A stretch of 64,000 bases of DNA from Bacillus sp. EB106-08-02-XG196 (GCF_013396335.1 NZ_JABWSY010000012.1:151519-215518); one strand, 5' to 3'; positions 53,604 through 63,335 are shown, counted from the first letter of the stretch. Notes: a model not told the origin generated them from the letters alone. Translations and numbers: made by a program.

Positions 53604-53631
53604 TTTCGAATATTTCTAATACTGGTATAAT
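53604..53631 (+). promoter_or_regulatory. lytST promoter
   Basis: TTTCGA (53604-53609), 16 bp and an extended -10 TGGTATAAT (to 53631). It lies about 50 bp before the lytS start. Confidence 0.6.
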
Positions 53632-53681
53632 AAAAAGGTATATAGACTGGGGGAAGATTAAACCCATAAAGGGGTAATGAC

Positions 53682-55418
53682 ATGTTGACTTTGTTGGTTA
53701 CCATGGTGGAACGGTTAGGAATTCTTGTAATGATTGCCTTTATTTTAACGAGATTTCCATTCTTTCGAGACATGATTTATCAGGAGAAATTAAACGGCAA
53801 GCAGCAGTTGACGGCCATTGTTTTCTTTGGTTTCTTTGGGATTATTGGCACCTATTCTGGTCTAACTCTTAGCACCGACAGCCTTGAAATCAATCGCTGG
53901 ACTTCCGATTTAAACGCCGATGAGGCAATTGCCAACTCGCGGGTGATTGGTGTGGTATTAGCCGGTCTCCTCGGAGGCTATAAAGTCGGACTGGGTGCAG
54001 GATTAATTGCAGGGATTCATCGTTTTACCTTAGGAGGATTCACAGGGCTAGCCTGTGGGCTTGCCACTATAATCGCCGGGGTTCTTGCGGGAATCTTTCA
54101 TCGGAAAAATAAATTGGTAAAACTAAGATCCGCTTTTTTCATTGGTGCTCTAGCAGAAACAATGCAAATGGCAGTCATTCTACTCCTTGCCCGTCCATTC
54201 GAAAAGTCATGGACTTTGGTAGAAATCATTGGAATGCCAATGATCTTAGCAAACGGATTAGGTTGTGCACTTTTTCTACTTATCATTAAGAGCGTTATCA
54301 GTGAGGAAGAAAAAGCTGGTGCCATGCAGGCACAAAAGACATTGAGAATCGCTGAAAAAACACTTTCCTATCTTAGAAACGGCCTTACTTCAAATTCGGC
54401 TAAAATTGTCTGCCATATTCTCCATAATGAAATGAATACGAGAGCGGTGGCAATGACAAATTTGTCAGAAATATTAGCACATGTTGGACTTGGTCATGAT
54501 CATCATCGTTCTGAAAGTCCCATCCAAACTGAAATTACAATGGAGGCTATCGACAAAGGTGAAATGGTTGTGGCAGATCAGCAATCCATTCACTGCCGTG
54601 TTAAGAGCTGCCCTCTTGGTGCAGCCGTTATTGCACCATTGAAACAGCGTGGAGAAACGATTGGAACTTTAAAGTTTTATTTCGCTTCTGAAAAAGAAAT
54701 AACACCCGTTAATATGGAACTGATATCAGGGCTTAGCTCCCTATTAAGTAACCAGCTTGAACTAGCTGATGCGGACAAGTCTTATCAACTGGCAAAGGAA
54801 GCTGAGATTAAAGCACTGCAGGCGCAAATTAGTCCTCATTTTCTATTTAATACACTTAATACCATCCTTTCACTTGTCCGGGTTGACCCGGCTAAGGCAC
54901 GAAAATTACTACTTTCTTTGTCCCATTTCTTGCGCCAGAATTTATCTGTCACAACCCAAAGGATGACTACATTAGAGCAAGAATTAAACCATGTCAAAGC
55001 CTATTTAGCAATAGAAGAAGCTAGATTCAAAGATAAATTACAAGTAGTTTATGATATCGAAGAGAGTGCTCTTTTAGAGACAATCCCCCCTCTTACACTT
55101 CAGCCCATCGTAGAGAATGCGATCAAACATGGCATGAAGGATACGGAAAGGAACGGTATCGTAAAGATTACTATTCATAAACAAAATCTAGCGACGTATG
55201 TAAAAGTTGAGGATAACGGGATTGGAATGAATATAGAACGCACAAGTCAAATCTGCAAAAGTCCCATTAATTCTGAAACAGGAAGCGGTCTAGCCCTTTA
55301 CAACGTTAATCGAAGGCTGACCATCATGTATGGTGACCATGCAGGCCTTCAAATTAATAGCGAGCTGCATAAAGGAACGGAAATTGGCTTTTCTGTCCCC
55401 TGTACGGAGGTAAGGTAA
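53682..55418 (+). CDS. lytS: Sensor histidine kinase LytS
   Basis: The 578-residue kinase has a 5TM-5TMR_LYT membrane sensor (about 1-200; RVIGVVLAGLLGGYKVGLGA), a GAF domain (about 215-350), a His_kinase domain with His386 in AQISPHFLFNTLNTIL, and HATPase_c (EDNGIGM, GSGLALYNVNRRL). In Bacillus LytST senses pyruvate and controls its uptake. It is followed by lytT without gap and then by cstA. Confidence 0.94.
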   Translation: MLTLLVTMVERLGILVMIAFILTRFPFFRDMIYQEKLNGKQQLTAIVFFGFFGIIGTYSGLTLSTDSLEINRWTSDLNADEAIANSRVIGVVLAGLLGGYKVGLGAGLIAGIHRFTLGGFTGLACGLATIIAGVLAGIFHRKNKLVKLRSAFFIGALAETMQMAVILLLARPFEKSWTLVEIIGMPMILANGLGCALFLLIIKSVISEEEKAGAMQAQKTLRIAEKTLSYLRNGLTSNSAKIVCHILHNEMNTRAVAMTNLSEILAHVGLGHDHHRSESPIQTEITMEAIDKGEMVVADQQSIHCRVKSCPLGAAVIAPLKQRGETIGTLKFYFASEKEITPVNMELISGLSSLLSNQLELADADKSYQLAKEAEIKALQAQISPHFLFNTLNTILSLVRVDPAKARKLLLSLSHFLRQNLSVTTQRMTTLEQELNHVKAYLAIEEARFKDKLQVVYDIEESALLETIPPLTLQPIVENAIKHGMKDTERNGIVKITIHKQNLATYVKVEDNGIGMNIERTSQICKSPINSETGSGLALYNVNRRLTIMYGDHAGLQINSELHKGTEIGFSVPCTEVR

Positions 55419-56150
55419 ATGGAAACTTTTATTCGAACATTAATTGTTGATGACGAACCCTATAGCCGCGATGAATTAAAACACTTATTAAGTGCGTTTC
55501 CAACAATTAAGGTTGTTGGTGAAGCTGAATCAGGGGAATCCGCCATCATAAGTGCAATTCAACTTCAGCCTGATGTAGTTTTTTTGGACGTAGAAATGCC
55601 TAAAATGAATGGTATGAAAGCAGCAAAAGCACTATTGGAACTTAAAAAAGTTCCATCGGTTGTCTTTGCTACCGCTTATCCGCAATTTGCAGCTGAAGCT
55701 TTCCGATATGACGCGATTGATTATCTATTAAAGCCCTATGATGAAGAGCAATTACAAGAAACAGTTCATCGTATTGAGAAAAAGTTTACTACTCCTTTCG
55801 AACAGGATATAGGAAAACCTCAAGGAAAACTTGCCGTCGAAGTAGAAGGTGAAATTATTTATCTTGAACCAAAAGAAATCCTCTATATAGTCAGAGACGA
55901 TAAAGTAACAAAACTCATTACGAAAAGTAGTGAATTTGAAACCAAAACACCGCTTAAGGATTTGGAGAGCAGATTATTAAGCTATGGATTTTTTAGAATT
56001 CATAAAAGCTTTCTTGTAAATCTGGAGGTTGTTAACAGGTTGTCACCATGGTTTAACGGTGCCTATCAGTTGGAAATTGAAGGAAGAAAAGAATTGCTAT
56101 CGGTTAGCAGGAATTATGTTAAAGCATTACGGTCTCGTTTAGAAATTTAA
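55419..56150 (+). CDS. lytT: LytTR response regulator LytT
   Basis: The 243-residue regulator has a receiver domain (about 5-120; acidic pair in VDDEP, phosphoacceptor Asp57 in FLDVEMP, Lys in YLLKPYDEE) and a LytTR domain (about 140-243; FFRIHKSFLVNLEVVNRLSP). It starts at the base following the lytS stop. Expected target: the cstA promoter just downstream. Confidence 0.94.
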   Translation: METFIRTLIVDDEPYSRDELKHLLSAFPTIKVVGEAESGESAIISAIQLQPDVVFLDVEMPKMNGMKAAKALLELKKVPSVVFATAYPQFAAEAFRYDAIDYLLKPYDEEQLQETVHRIEKKFTTPFEQDIGKPQGKLAVEVEGEIIYLEPKEILYIVRDDKVTKLITKSSEFETKTPLKDLESRLLSYGFFRIHKSFLVNLEVVNRLSPWFNGAYQLEIEGRKELLSVSRNYVKALRSRLEI

Positions 56151-56281
56151 ACCAAGAAAGCGTTTTAACTATTCTTAATTTTTTTGCATCTTAATTCATC
56201 TGACGAGCATGATATTCTTATTTTTCTACCTTTTAATCTAAAATCGCTCTATTCTTCCTCTCACTCTTTTAAACTTATATG

Positions 56282-56295
56282 TGAAAACGTATTCA
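56282..56295 (+). promoter_or_regulatory. Candidate cre site upstream of cstA
   Basis: TGAAAACGTATTCA fits the cre consensus TGWAANCGNTNWCA with one mismatch. It lies 26 bp before the cstA start codon, consistent with CcpA repression. Confidence 0.55.
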
Positions 56296-56320
56296 TTTTT
56301 TAAAAAGGGGGAGAAGGAAT

Positions 56321-57769
56321 TTGTATACTTTTTTAGCAGGGATTGCACTCTTAATTATTGGTTATTTTACCTATGGTAAATTTATTGAAAAAATGTTTGG
56401 TGTGAAGGAAGATCGAGCAACACCCGCCTATGTTAATAACGATGGCGTTGACTATGTACCAATGAGCACACCTAAGAATTCCTTAATACAGTTATTAAAC
56501 ATTGCTGGAACGGGTCCAGTTTTCGGTCCAATTATGGGAGCTCTTTACGGTCCTGTTGCCTTTATCTGGATTGTCATTGGCTGTATTTTTGCAGGAGCTG
56601 TCCATGATTATTTAACAGGAATGATATCTATCCGCAACCGTGGTGCCCATTTACCGGAGCTAGCAAGTAAGTTTTTAGGAAAAGTGATGAAGCACGTAGT
56701 AAATGCTTTTGCTGTCCTGCTTCTCCTATTAGTAGGTACCGTATTTGTTTCTACACCTGCAAGCCTTCTTCATGTATTAATGGATGGGAAAATAGCATTA
56801 GGATTAATAATTGGAGCCATTTTCATTTATTACATTGCAGCTACTCTTCTTCCGGTTGATAAAATCATTGGTCGCTTATATCCGTACTTTGGTGCATTGC
56901 TATTAATCAGTGCATTAGGTGTAGGAATTGGTATGGTTGTAACGGGTGCACCGATTCCTGAATTATCGTTAACGAATTTCCACCCTGCTAATGCACCTAT
57001 TTTACCTTTGTTATTTTTCACGATTTCATGTGGCGCACTCTCTGGGTTCCATGCGACACAAACACCAATTATTTCACGTACTACTCAAAATGAAAAACAA
57101 GGCCGAAAAATTTTCTATGGCATGATGATTACAGAAGGTGTCATTGCGATGATTTGGGCAGCTGCAGGAATGAGCTTATTTAATGGCTATAACGGATTGA
57201 ATGATATTTTAGCCGCAGGCGGCCCTGGAGCGGTGGTTAGCCAAGCCTCAACTGCCCTGTTAGGAGCCATTGGCGGAACGCTAGCTGTTCTTGGAGTAGT
57301 TGTTCTACCGATTACATCAGGGGATACTGCCTTCCGTAGTGCCCGTATGATCATTGCAGAATACATTAACGTTGCTCAAAAGAAATTTTCAAGCCGCTTA
57401 TGGATTGCAGTACCATTATTCGTGATTTCAGCAGTCCTTACGCAAATTGACTTCAACTTATTGTGGAGATACTTCAGCTGGGCTAATCAAGCCACAGCCG
57501 TCATTGCACTCTTTGTCGGGGCTATGTACTTGTATATCGCAAGGAAAAATTACTACGTTGCCCTAGTACCTGGTTCCTTCATGTTAGTAATGGTTATAAC
57601 TTATATCTTAAATGCACCTATCGGTTTCGGATTGTCGATGTCAATCTCTTGGATTGGCGGCTTTATCGGCGCAGCCGTACTAATTGGGTTATTCTTCCGT
57701 GCAGCTAAAAAGGCACGAGCCAATAATCTTCCACTTGAAGAAGACGTGACGGGCTGGAAGGCTGCCTAA
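56321..57769 (+). CDS. cstA: CstA-family pyruvate/peptide transporter
   Basis: The 482-residue protein has about 14 helices, short form of the CstA family. Typical segments: NIAGTGPVFGPIMGALYGPV, GAVHDYLTGMISIRNRGAHL and SGFHATQTPIISRTTQNEKQ. It starts with TTG at 56321 after GGGGGAGAAGGAAT. In E. coli BtsT and CstA are pyruvate symporters under LytS-like control; the same is likely here as the gene follows lytST. Confidence 0.9.
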   Translation: MYTFLAGIALLIIGYFTYGKFIEKMFGVKEDRATPAYVNNDGVDYVPMSTPKNSLIQLLNIAGTGPVFGPIMGALYGPVAFIWIVIGCIFAGAVHDYLTGMISIRNRGAHLPELASKFLGKVMKHVVNAFAVLLLLLVGTVFVSTPASLLHVLMDGKIALGLIIGAIFIYYIAATLLPVDKIIGRLYPYFGALLLISALGVGIGMVVTGAPIPELSLTNFHPANAPILPLLFFTISCGALSGFHATQTPIISRTTQNEKQGRKIFYGMMITEGVIAMIWAAAGMSLFNGYNGLNDILAAGGPGAVVSQASTALLGAIGGTLAVLGVVVLPITSGDTAFRSARMIIAEYINVAQKKFSSRLWIAVPLFVISAVLTQIDFNLLWRYFSWANQATAVIALFVGAMYLYIARKNYYVALVPGSFMLVMVITYILNAPIGFGLSMSISWIGGFIGAAVLIGLFFRAAKKARANNLPLEEDVTGWKAA

Positions 57770-57788
57770 TCAGTCGTTTAATAAACTG

Positions 57789-57818
57789 AAAGTGCACTCA
57801 TTGAGTGCACTTTTTTCT
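57789..57818 (+). terminator. Terminator after cstA
   Basis: AAAGTGCACTC (57789-57799) and GAGTGCACTTT (57803-57813), then TTT. Confidence 0.88.
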
Positions 57819-57822
57819 TTCC

Positions 57823-58509
57823 CTATTCTATTAAAAACCTTTCAATGATCTTTTGTATTTCATTTTCTGTATAAATAAATGAAATTTCACTAGCTTCTTT
57901 TAAGGATGGCAATTGCCCAATAGCTTCTTCCGTTAATTGGAATGCGACCTTTTCCCCCTTAACATCCACCTCTATGGTATGCGGATCCATTTGTCCGACG
58001 AGTATCCCTGAAGCTTTCGTATATAACGATTGTTCAACGATTAAATCGGTTACCACTTTAGCCTGTTCTTCCTTTGCTGTTAAAAATACTTCAATACGAT
58101 AACGACCATTATAAAGATCGGAAATGGTAAACGAGTTTTGAATCTCTTGATTATTCTCTAACGTCACCTCGCTGATTGCCTGCGTAGACATGACTTCCTC
58201 AGAGTATTGCTTGACCTTCTTTCCTTCTTCATCATAGATAATGTAATCAGCTTGAAGCCCCGTTAGAAACGATAATTTTTGAGGTTCACCCGATAAATTT
58301 TTCACTTTGTAATGAATAATGATAGAATTTTTTTCTTCTTTTGTCTCAATTGATGGATGAATACTTGCAACAATTTCATTTTGTTTTGGGGACTCTGTTA
58401 AGTTCTCCTTTTTCACACCCTCACCGTTCCCGTTTATATTATTTCCCGTACCACAAGCACTTAATAGTCCTGCTGCTAATACGATCATCATCATTTTTTT
58501 ATATAACAT
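57823..58509 (-). CDS. BsuPI-domain lipoprotein
   Basis: The 228-residue protein has a lipobox LSAC (Cys19) and a BsuPI-like beta-sandwich domain (about 45-155; NSIIIHYKVKNLSGEPQKLS and ADYIIYDEEGKKVKQYSEEV). A smaller C-terminal domain follows (about 165-228; GILVGQMDPHTIEVDVKGEK). BsuPI was named for an intracellular proteinase inhibitor; the role of the exported versions is unknown. The ribosome site AAAGGAG is buried in a 17-bp hairpin. Confidence 0.8.
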   Translation of the reverse strand: MLYKKMMMIVLAAGLLSACGTGNNINGNGEGVKKENLTESPKQNEIVASIHPSIETKEEKNSIIIHYKVKNLSGEPQKLSFLTGLQADYIIYDEEGKKVKQYSEEVMSTQAISEVTLENNQEIQNSFTISDLYNGRYRIEVFLTAKEEQAKVVTDLIVEQSLYTKASGILVGQMDPHTIEVDVKGEKVAFQLTEEAIGQLPSLKEASEISFIYTENEIQKIIERFLIE

Positions 58510-58516
58510 AAATGAA

Positions 58517-58563
58517 AATCTCCTTTTAATCGAATTACCTTAATAGTCGATTAAAAGGAGATT
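58517..58563. promoter_or_regulatory. 17-bp hairpin covering the ribosome site of the BsuPI gene
   Basis: AATCTCCTTTTAATCGA (58517-58533) and its perfect complement (58547-58563) enclose a 13-base loop. On the minus strand the 3' arm contains the AAAGGAG used by the gene at 58509. The same hairpin lies 44 bp after livF, followed by TTTTC, so it could also end the liv transcript. Confidence 0.7.
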
Positions 58564-58606
58564 GGCGTTACATAAAATATTTATATTTTTAAAAGATTTT
58601 TGAATC

Positions 58607-59320
58607 CTACAAACCACCAAGGTACGCTTTTTTGATTTCCTCACTTGTTTGCAATTCTGCAGCTGTTCCTGAGATTTCGATCCGACCCGTTTCAATAACG
58701 TAGGCACGGTCTGCTACAGATAGTGCCATATTCGCATTCTGCTCCACCAGTAGGATTGTAGTTCCATCCTGATTGATTTTCTCAACGATTTGAAAAATTG
58801 TTTTAACCATTAATGGGGCTAGCCCCATTGAAGGCTCATCAAGTAAAAGCAGCTTAGGTTTCGCCATAATCGCTCTTCCCATCGCCAGCATTTGCTGTTC
58901 TCCCCCAGAAAGGGTTCCCGATAACTGCTTTCGGCGCTCTTGCAATCTCGGAAAAAGCTCGTAAACACTTTGAATATCTTTGCGGATTCCTGCACTATCT
59001 TTTCTTAAATAAGCACCTAGTTCCAGGTTTTCCTCTACGCTCATATTGGCGAACACACGGCGCCCTTCAGGCACATGTGAAATACCCGATTTCACAATAG
59101 CCTGGGGAGCTTTGCCAGAAATCGAACTGCCTAAGTATTCGATGGTCCCTGACTTTGGCTTAAGCAGCCCGGATAATGTCTTAAGAAGAGTACTTTTTCC
59201 TGCACCATTCGCTCCAATCAGTGTAACAATTTCCCCTTCATTAATTTCTAAAGAAAGGCCTTTTAGGGCATGTATATTTCCATAAAAAACATCTATTCCA
59301 TTTACTTTAAGCATGGTCAC
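58607..59320 (-). CDS. livF: Branched-chain amino acid ABC transporter ATPase LivF
   Basis: The 237-residue ATPase has Walker A GANGAGKST, signature LSGGEQQMLAMGRAIM, Walker B LLLLDEPSMGLAP and an H-loop region VEQNANMAL. It lies at the end of livKHMGF and overlaps livG by 14 bp. Confidence 0.95.
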   Translation of the reverse strand: MTMLKVNGIDVFYGNIHALKGLSLEINEGEIVTLIGANGAGKSTLLKTLSGLLKPKSGTIEYLGSSISGKAPQAIVKSGISHVPEGRRVFANMSVEENLELGAYLRKDSAGIRKDIQSVYELFPRLQERRKQLSGTLSGGEQQMLAMGRAIMAKPKLLLLDEPSMGLAPLMVKTIFQIVEKINQDGTTILLVEQNANMALSVADRAYVIETGRIEISGTAAELQTSEEIKKAYLGGL

Positions 59321-60089
59321 TCGGAACCTCCTCTCCCAAATAGGCCTCGATTACTTTTGGATGATTACGGATTTCCTCAGGCGATCCCGCTGCAATCAGT
59401 TGTCCATGGTCTAAAACATAAATTCTTTCACATATTCCCATCACGAGTGCCATATCATGTTCAATTAATAGAATCGTTAAATCAAACTGTTTTCGGATAA
59501 AAGCAATTAATTCCATGAGCTCATGTGTTTCTTGCGGGTTCATACCTGCAGCAGGCTCATCGAGCAACAATAATTTTGGACTTGCCGCCAACGCTCTGGC
59601 TATTTCTAATCTACGTTGCTGACCATATGGTAAATTCTTTGCTTTTTCATCTTTAAATCTGTCCAACTGAAATATCTTTAAAAACTCAAGTGATTTTTCC
59701 TCCATTACCTTTTCCTCGGAGAAATGGGATGGAAGGCGGAGAATGGAACTTAAAATGGAATGCTTCGCTAAGGAATGATAAGCAACCTTTACATTATCTA
59801 ATACAGATAATTCACTGAAAAGACGGATGTTTTGAAACGTACGGCTTATACCCTTTCGTGTTACTTGGTATGGAGCAAGTCCATTCAGCCTTTTTCCATC
59901 GAACAAAATGTCACCCTCTGTCGGGACATATACGCCCGTCAACAAATTAAAGCTTGTTGTTTTCCCGGCACCATTCGGACCAATCAAACCGACCAATTCA
60001 CCTTGATTAAGTTCCATATTAAAGCCTGAGACCGCCTTTAAGCCACCAAACTGAATCCCCGCATTTTTTACCTGCAGTAGAGCTCCCAC
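59307..60089 (-). CDS. livG: Branched-chain amino acid ABC transporter ATPase LivG
   Basis: The 260-residue ATPase has Walker A GPNGAGKTT, signature LPYGQQRRLEIARALA, Walker B LLLLDEPAAGMNP and HDMALVMGICERIYVLDHG. The start is GTG 60089 after AAAGGAGG; a longer in-frame reading overlaps livM and is rejected. Confidence 0.95.
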   Translation of the reverse strand: MGALLQVKNAGIQFGGLKAVSGFNMELNQGELVGLIGPNGAGKTTSFNLLTGVYVPTEGDILFDGKRLNGLAPYQVTRKGISRTFQNIRLFSELSVLDNVKVAYHSLAKHSILSSILRLPSHFSEEKVMEEKSLEFLKIFQLDRFKDEKAKNLPYGQQRRLEIARALAASPKLLLLDEPAAGMNPQETHELMELIAFIRKQFDLTILLIEHDMALVMGICERIYVLDHGQLIAAGSPEEIRNHPKVIEAYLGEEVPSDHA

Positions 60090-60090
60090 G

Positions 60091-61029
60091 TTAAATTCCT
60101 CCTTTCGCATTTTTCTTTTTGCCAAAGAAATCTGTAATCTCACGAGTTCCCATTAACCCCTGAGGACGATAAAGCATGACAACGACCAAAACCAAACTGT
60201 AAATAATCATCCGAGTCTCAGGATATTGCTGTAAATAGGTTGAAATAACCGTTAACAGAATCGCAGAGATCACAGAACCAGATAAACTTCCAAGGCCGCC
60301 TAAAACAACAAAGATTAAAATATCAAATGATTTTAAGAACCCAAAGTTGGTTGGTTGGATAATATAAAAGTTATGAGAAAACAAACCGCCGGCAATACCT
60401 GCAAAGAAGGAACCAATGGCGAAGGCCGCAACTTTGTAAAATGTCGTGTTGATTCCCATTGCATCTGCCGCGATTTCATTTTCCCGAATCGCTATACACG
60501 CTCTTCCATGCCGCGAGTTGGTAAAATTCGATATCACTAGAATCGTGATAACGAGACATACAAATGCACTTGTCCAAGTCGTCATATTAGAAACCATCAT
60601 TCCGGCAGCTCCGCCAACATACTCAATATTTAAGAAAACAATTCTAATAATTTCACCAAATCCAAGTGTTGCAATAGCCAGGTAATCTCCTCGCAGTCTT
60701 AAAGTAGGTATGCCAACAAGTAGTCCTGCTAATGCAGCCACAATTCCTCCGATGATGATTGCTAACACGAAAGGCAGTTCAAATTTCATCGTGATGATTG
60801 CTGATACATACGCCCCAACAGCAAGGAAACCAGCATGTCCAATTGAAAATTGTCCGGTGATCCCAATTACCAAGTGAAGACTCACCGCTAATATAATGTT
60901 AATGATCATAAGGGTCAACATATTGCTATAAAAAGCGTTTAATATCCCAGTTTGAATTAAGACTTGGCCAATTCCATAGATAACCGCTGCTAAAATGAGA
61001 AATAGCCAGAATTTAGTTACTTTTTTCAT
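60091..61029 (-). CDS. livM: Branched-chain amino acid ABC permease LivM
   Basis: The 312-residue permease has about nine helices, with IGITGQFSIGHAGFLAVGAY and TLRLRGDYLAIATLGFGEII. ATG 61029 follows GTAGGTGG. One base separates its stop from livG. Confidence 0.94.
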   Translation of the reverse strand: MKKVTKFWLFLILAAVIYGIGQVLIQTGILNAFYSNMLTLMIINIILAVSLHLVIGITGQFSIGHAGFLAVGAYVSAIITMKFELPFVLAIIIGGIVAALAGLLVGIPTLRLRGDYLAIATLGFGEIIRIVFLNIEYVGGAAGMMVSNMTTWTSAFVCLVITILVISNFTNSRHGRACIAIRENEIAADAMGINTTFYKVAAFAIGSFFAGIAGGLFSHNFYIIQPTNFGFLKSFDILIFVVLGGLGSLSGSVISAILLTVISTYLQQYPETRMIIYSLVLVVVMLYRPQGLMGTREITDFFGKKKNAKGGI

Positions 61030-61042
61030 CTGTCTATCCCAC

Positions 61043-61921
61043 CTACACTTTCTCTCTTGTATTTTTACCAAAGATGCCTGTTGGCCTAAAAATTAGGATA
61101 AGGATTAATATGATAAACGCTGCTGCGTCTCTCCATAAGGAAAATCCTAGGGCACTAACAATCGATTCAACAACCCCTAAAATAAGACCGCCGACCATGG
61201 CTCCTGGGATTATTCCAATTCCACCTAATACCGCCGCAACAAACGCCTTTAATCCAGGGATAATTCCCATTAGTGGTTCGATTTTTGTATAATAGACACC
61301 AAAAATGACACCTGCTGCCCCAGCTAAAGCAGAACCAATCGCAAAGGTATAGGAAATGGTTCTGTCTACATTAATACCCATTAATCTCGCTGCATCGATG
61401 TCATGTGATACTGCTCGCATGGCTTTACCGACCTTTGTACGGTGTACAATAATTTGTAAAATAATCATAAGTCCAAGTGACACAGCCAGGATAAAGAGGG
61501 ATTGACTGTTAATTTGTGCACCAAACAAGTTAAATGTTGTGCTCGGTAATACATTGTCAGGGTAAGCCTCGGGTTGGGCTCCTCGGACGTAAATCACACC
61601 GTATTCAATTAGTAACGACATTCCAATTGCCGTAATTAAGGCAGCAATTCTCGTTGCATTTCGAAGACGTTTGTAGGCGATTCTTTCAATCAATACTCCA
61701 AACACCGCACAAAACGCCATTGAGAATAATAATGCTGGAAAGAAGCCCAGCCCCCATCCCTTAATCGCATAAAACCCGACGAACGCACCTACCATAAAAA
61801 CATCACCATGAGCAAAGTTTATTAATTTTATGATTCCATAAACCATGGTATAGCCTAATGCGATTAAGGCATAGATGCTGCCGAGTGAAATTCCGTTTAT
61901 CATTTGTTGTAGCCACTCCAT
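61043..61921 (-). CDS. livH: Branched-chain amino acid ABC permease LivH
   Basis: The 292-residue permease has eight helices, with SLGSIYALIALGYTMVYGII, KLINFAHGDVFMVGAFVG and AVSHDIDAARLMGINVDRTI. ATG 61921 has GGAGTGAGAACG before it. It is separated from livK by a hairpin. Confidence 0.94.
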   Translation of the reverse strand: MEWLQQMINGISLGSIYALIALGYTMVYGIIKLINFAHGDVFMVGAFVGFYAIKGWGLGFFPALLFSMAFCAVFGVLIERIAYKRLRNATRIAALITAIGMSLLIEYGVIYVRGAQPEAYPDNVLPSTTFNLFGAQINSQSLFILAVSLGLMIILQIIVHRTKVGKAMRAVSHDIDAARLMGINVDRTISYTFAIGSALAGAAGVIFGVYYTKIEPLMGIIPGLKAFVAAVLGGIGIIPGAMVGGLILGVVESIVSALGFSLWRDAAAFIILILILIFRPTGIFGKNTREKV

Positions 61922-61961
61922 CGTTCTCACTCCTTTTTCTTCCAGAAATAATTCTTTACAA

Positions 61962-61996
61962 AAGTAAAATGGAAGGAGTATCCTTCCATTTTACTT
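61962..61996 (-). terminator. Intra-operon hairpin between livK and livH
   Basis: A 16-bp perfect stem (AAGTAAAATGGAAGGA, 61962-61977 with 61981-61996) and three-base loop, followed by TTTTG on the minus strand. It likely causes partial termination or protects the livK transcript. Confidence 0.75.
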
Positions 61997-62007
61997 AACT
62001 AGTACTT

Positions 62008-63189
62008 TTAAGGATTTACTTTTGTGTTAAACACTTGTTTACCATCTACATATTCTAAAATGGTTGCTGTTTTGATCGGATGATGGTTTTCATCAATCGT
62101 TACTACTCCAGTAACAAGGCTTAAATCTTTTGTTTTTGCTAATTCTTCCTGAATTTTACTAGAATCTGTGCTGCCTGCACGCTTTATGGCATCCGCTAAA
62201 AAGTAAACCGTGTCATAGCCAAGCGCATTGAAAGCGTTCGGTGCTTCGCCATTGTTCTGTTCTTTAAATGCTGAAACGAACTTTTGGACCTTTTCATCTG
62301 GATCTTCAGATGAGTAATGGTTGATTAGGTAGGTATTATTTAATGCTTCAGCTCCAGCCAAATCAACTAACTTTGGAGAATCCCAGCCATCAGCTCCAAC
62401 TAAAGGAACATCGATTCCTAATTCACGCGCTTGCTTTACAATTAAGCCAACTTCTTCATAATATCCAGGGATAAAAATGAATGAAGGATTTTTTGCTTTG
62501 ATACGAGTTAAAGTCGCACGGAAGTCTGTATCCTTTGCTACATATGCTTCTTCCGCAACGATTTTAGCACCTGCTGCTTCAAAAGTTTCCTTGAAGGCAT
62601 CGGATAAACCTTTTGCATAATCACTTGAGTTGTCGGCAAAAATAGCTGCATCTTCAACTTTTAATGTATCTAGGGCAAAATTGGCAGCCACTGTACCTTG
62701 GAAAGGATCAATGAAAGAAGTACGGAAAACGAATGGTCTTACTTTCCCTTTTTCATCTACTGTAACACTTGGGCTTGTACCGCCTGGAGCCATTAGAACA
62801 GTCTTCGTATCATTCGCAATCTGAGCTTGAGCAACTGTATTACCGCTTGTTGCTGCTCCAATAACAGCTGTTACCTTATCTTGGCTTGTCAACTTAATAA
62901 TACCGTTTGTAGCCTCTGCTGCTTCAGATTTATTATCTACTTTCACAACATCAAACTTCTTACCGTCAACGCCGCCATTATTATTGATCTCTTCAACAGC
63001 CATTTCAACACCTTTTGCCATTGATTCACCATATGACGCAACATTACCTGAAAGCTCTAAATTCACTCCCAATTTAATGGTATCTGAATTGCCGCCCTCT
63101 GAACTATCCTTCGCTCCTCCTGCACACCCTGCTAATACTCCAGCAAAGATGGTAGAAGCCATAAACACACTTGCTAATTTCTTTTTCAT
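62008..63189 (-). CDS. livK: Branched-chain amino acid-binding lipoprotein LivK
   Basis: The 393-residue receptor has a lipobox LAGC (Cys22) followed by a type I periplasmic-binding fold: IKLGVNLELSGNVASYGESM, AVIGAATSGNTVAQAQIAND and the FIFIPGYYEEVGLIVKQARE hinge region. ATG 63189 follows GGGGGGAAACACC; the 12 upstream codons are leader. It heads livKHMGF. CodY-like and cre-like sites lie upstream. Confidence 0.94.
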   Translation of the reverse strand: MKKKLASVFMASTIFAGVLAGCAGGAKDSSEGGNSDTIKLGVNLELSGNVASYGESMAKGVEMAVEEINNNGGVDGKKFDVVKVDNKSEAAEATNGIIKLTSQDKVTAVIGAATSGNTVAQAQIANDTKTVLMAPGGTSPSVTVDEKGKVRPFVFRTSFIDPFQGTVAANFALDTLKVEDAAIFADNSSDYAKGLSDAFKETFEAAGAKIVAEEAYVAKDTDFRATLTRIKAKNPSFIFIPGYYEEVGLIVKQARELGIDVPLVGADGWDSPKLVDLAGAEALNNTYLINHYSSEDPDEKVQKFVSAFKEQNNGEAPNAFNALGYDTVYFLADAIKRAGSTDSSKIQEELAKTKDLSLVTGVVTIDENHHPIKTATILEYVDGKQVFNTKVNP

Positions 63190-63335
63190 GGTGTTTCCCC
63201 CCTTGATTGAATTTTCAGATACCAATAACCGTAGTATAGTATCTTCTTAGACCCCAGATATTTGTTTACCGCCTAAATTAATTAACATAAGTTATTGTAG
63301 TACTTTTTTCATTGTTAGTCTAGTATATTATTTCA

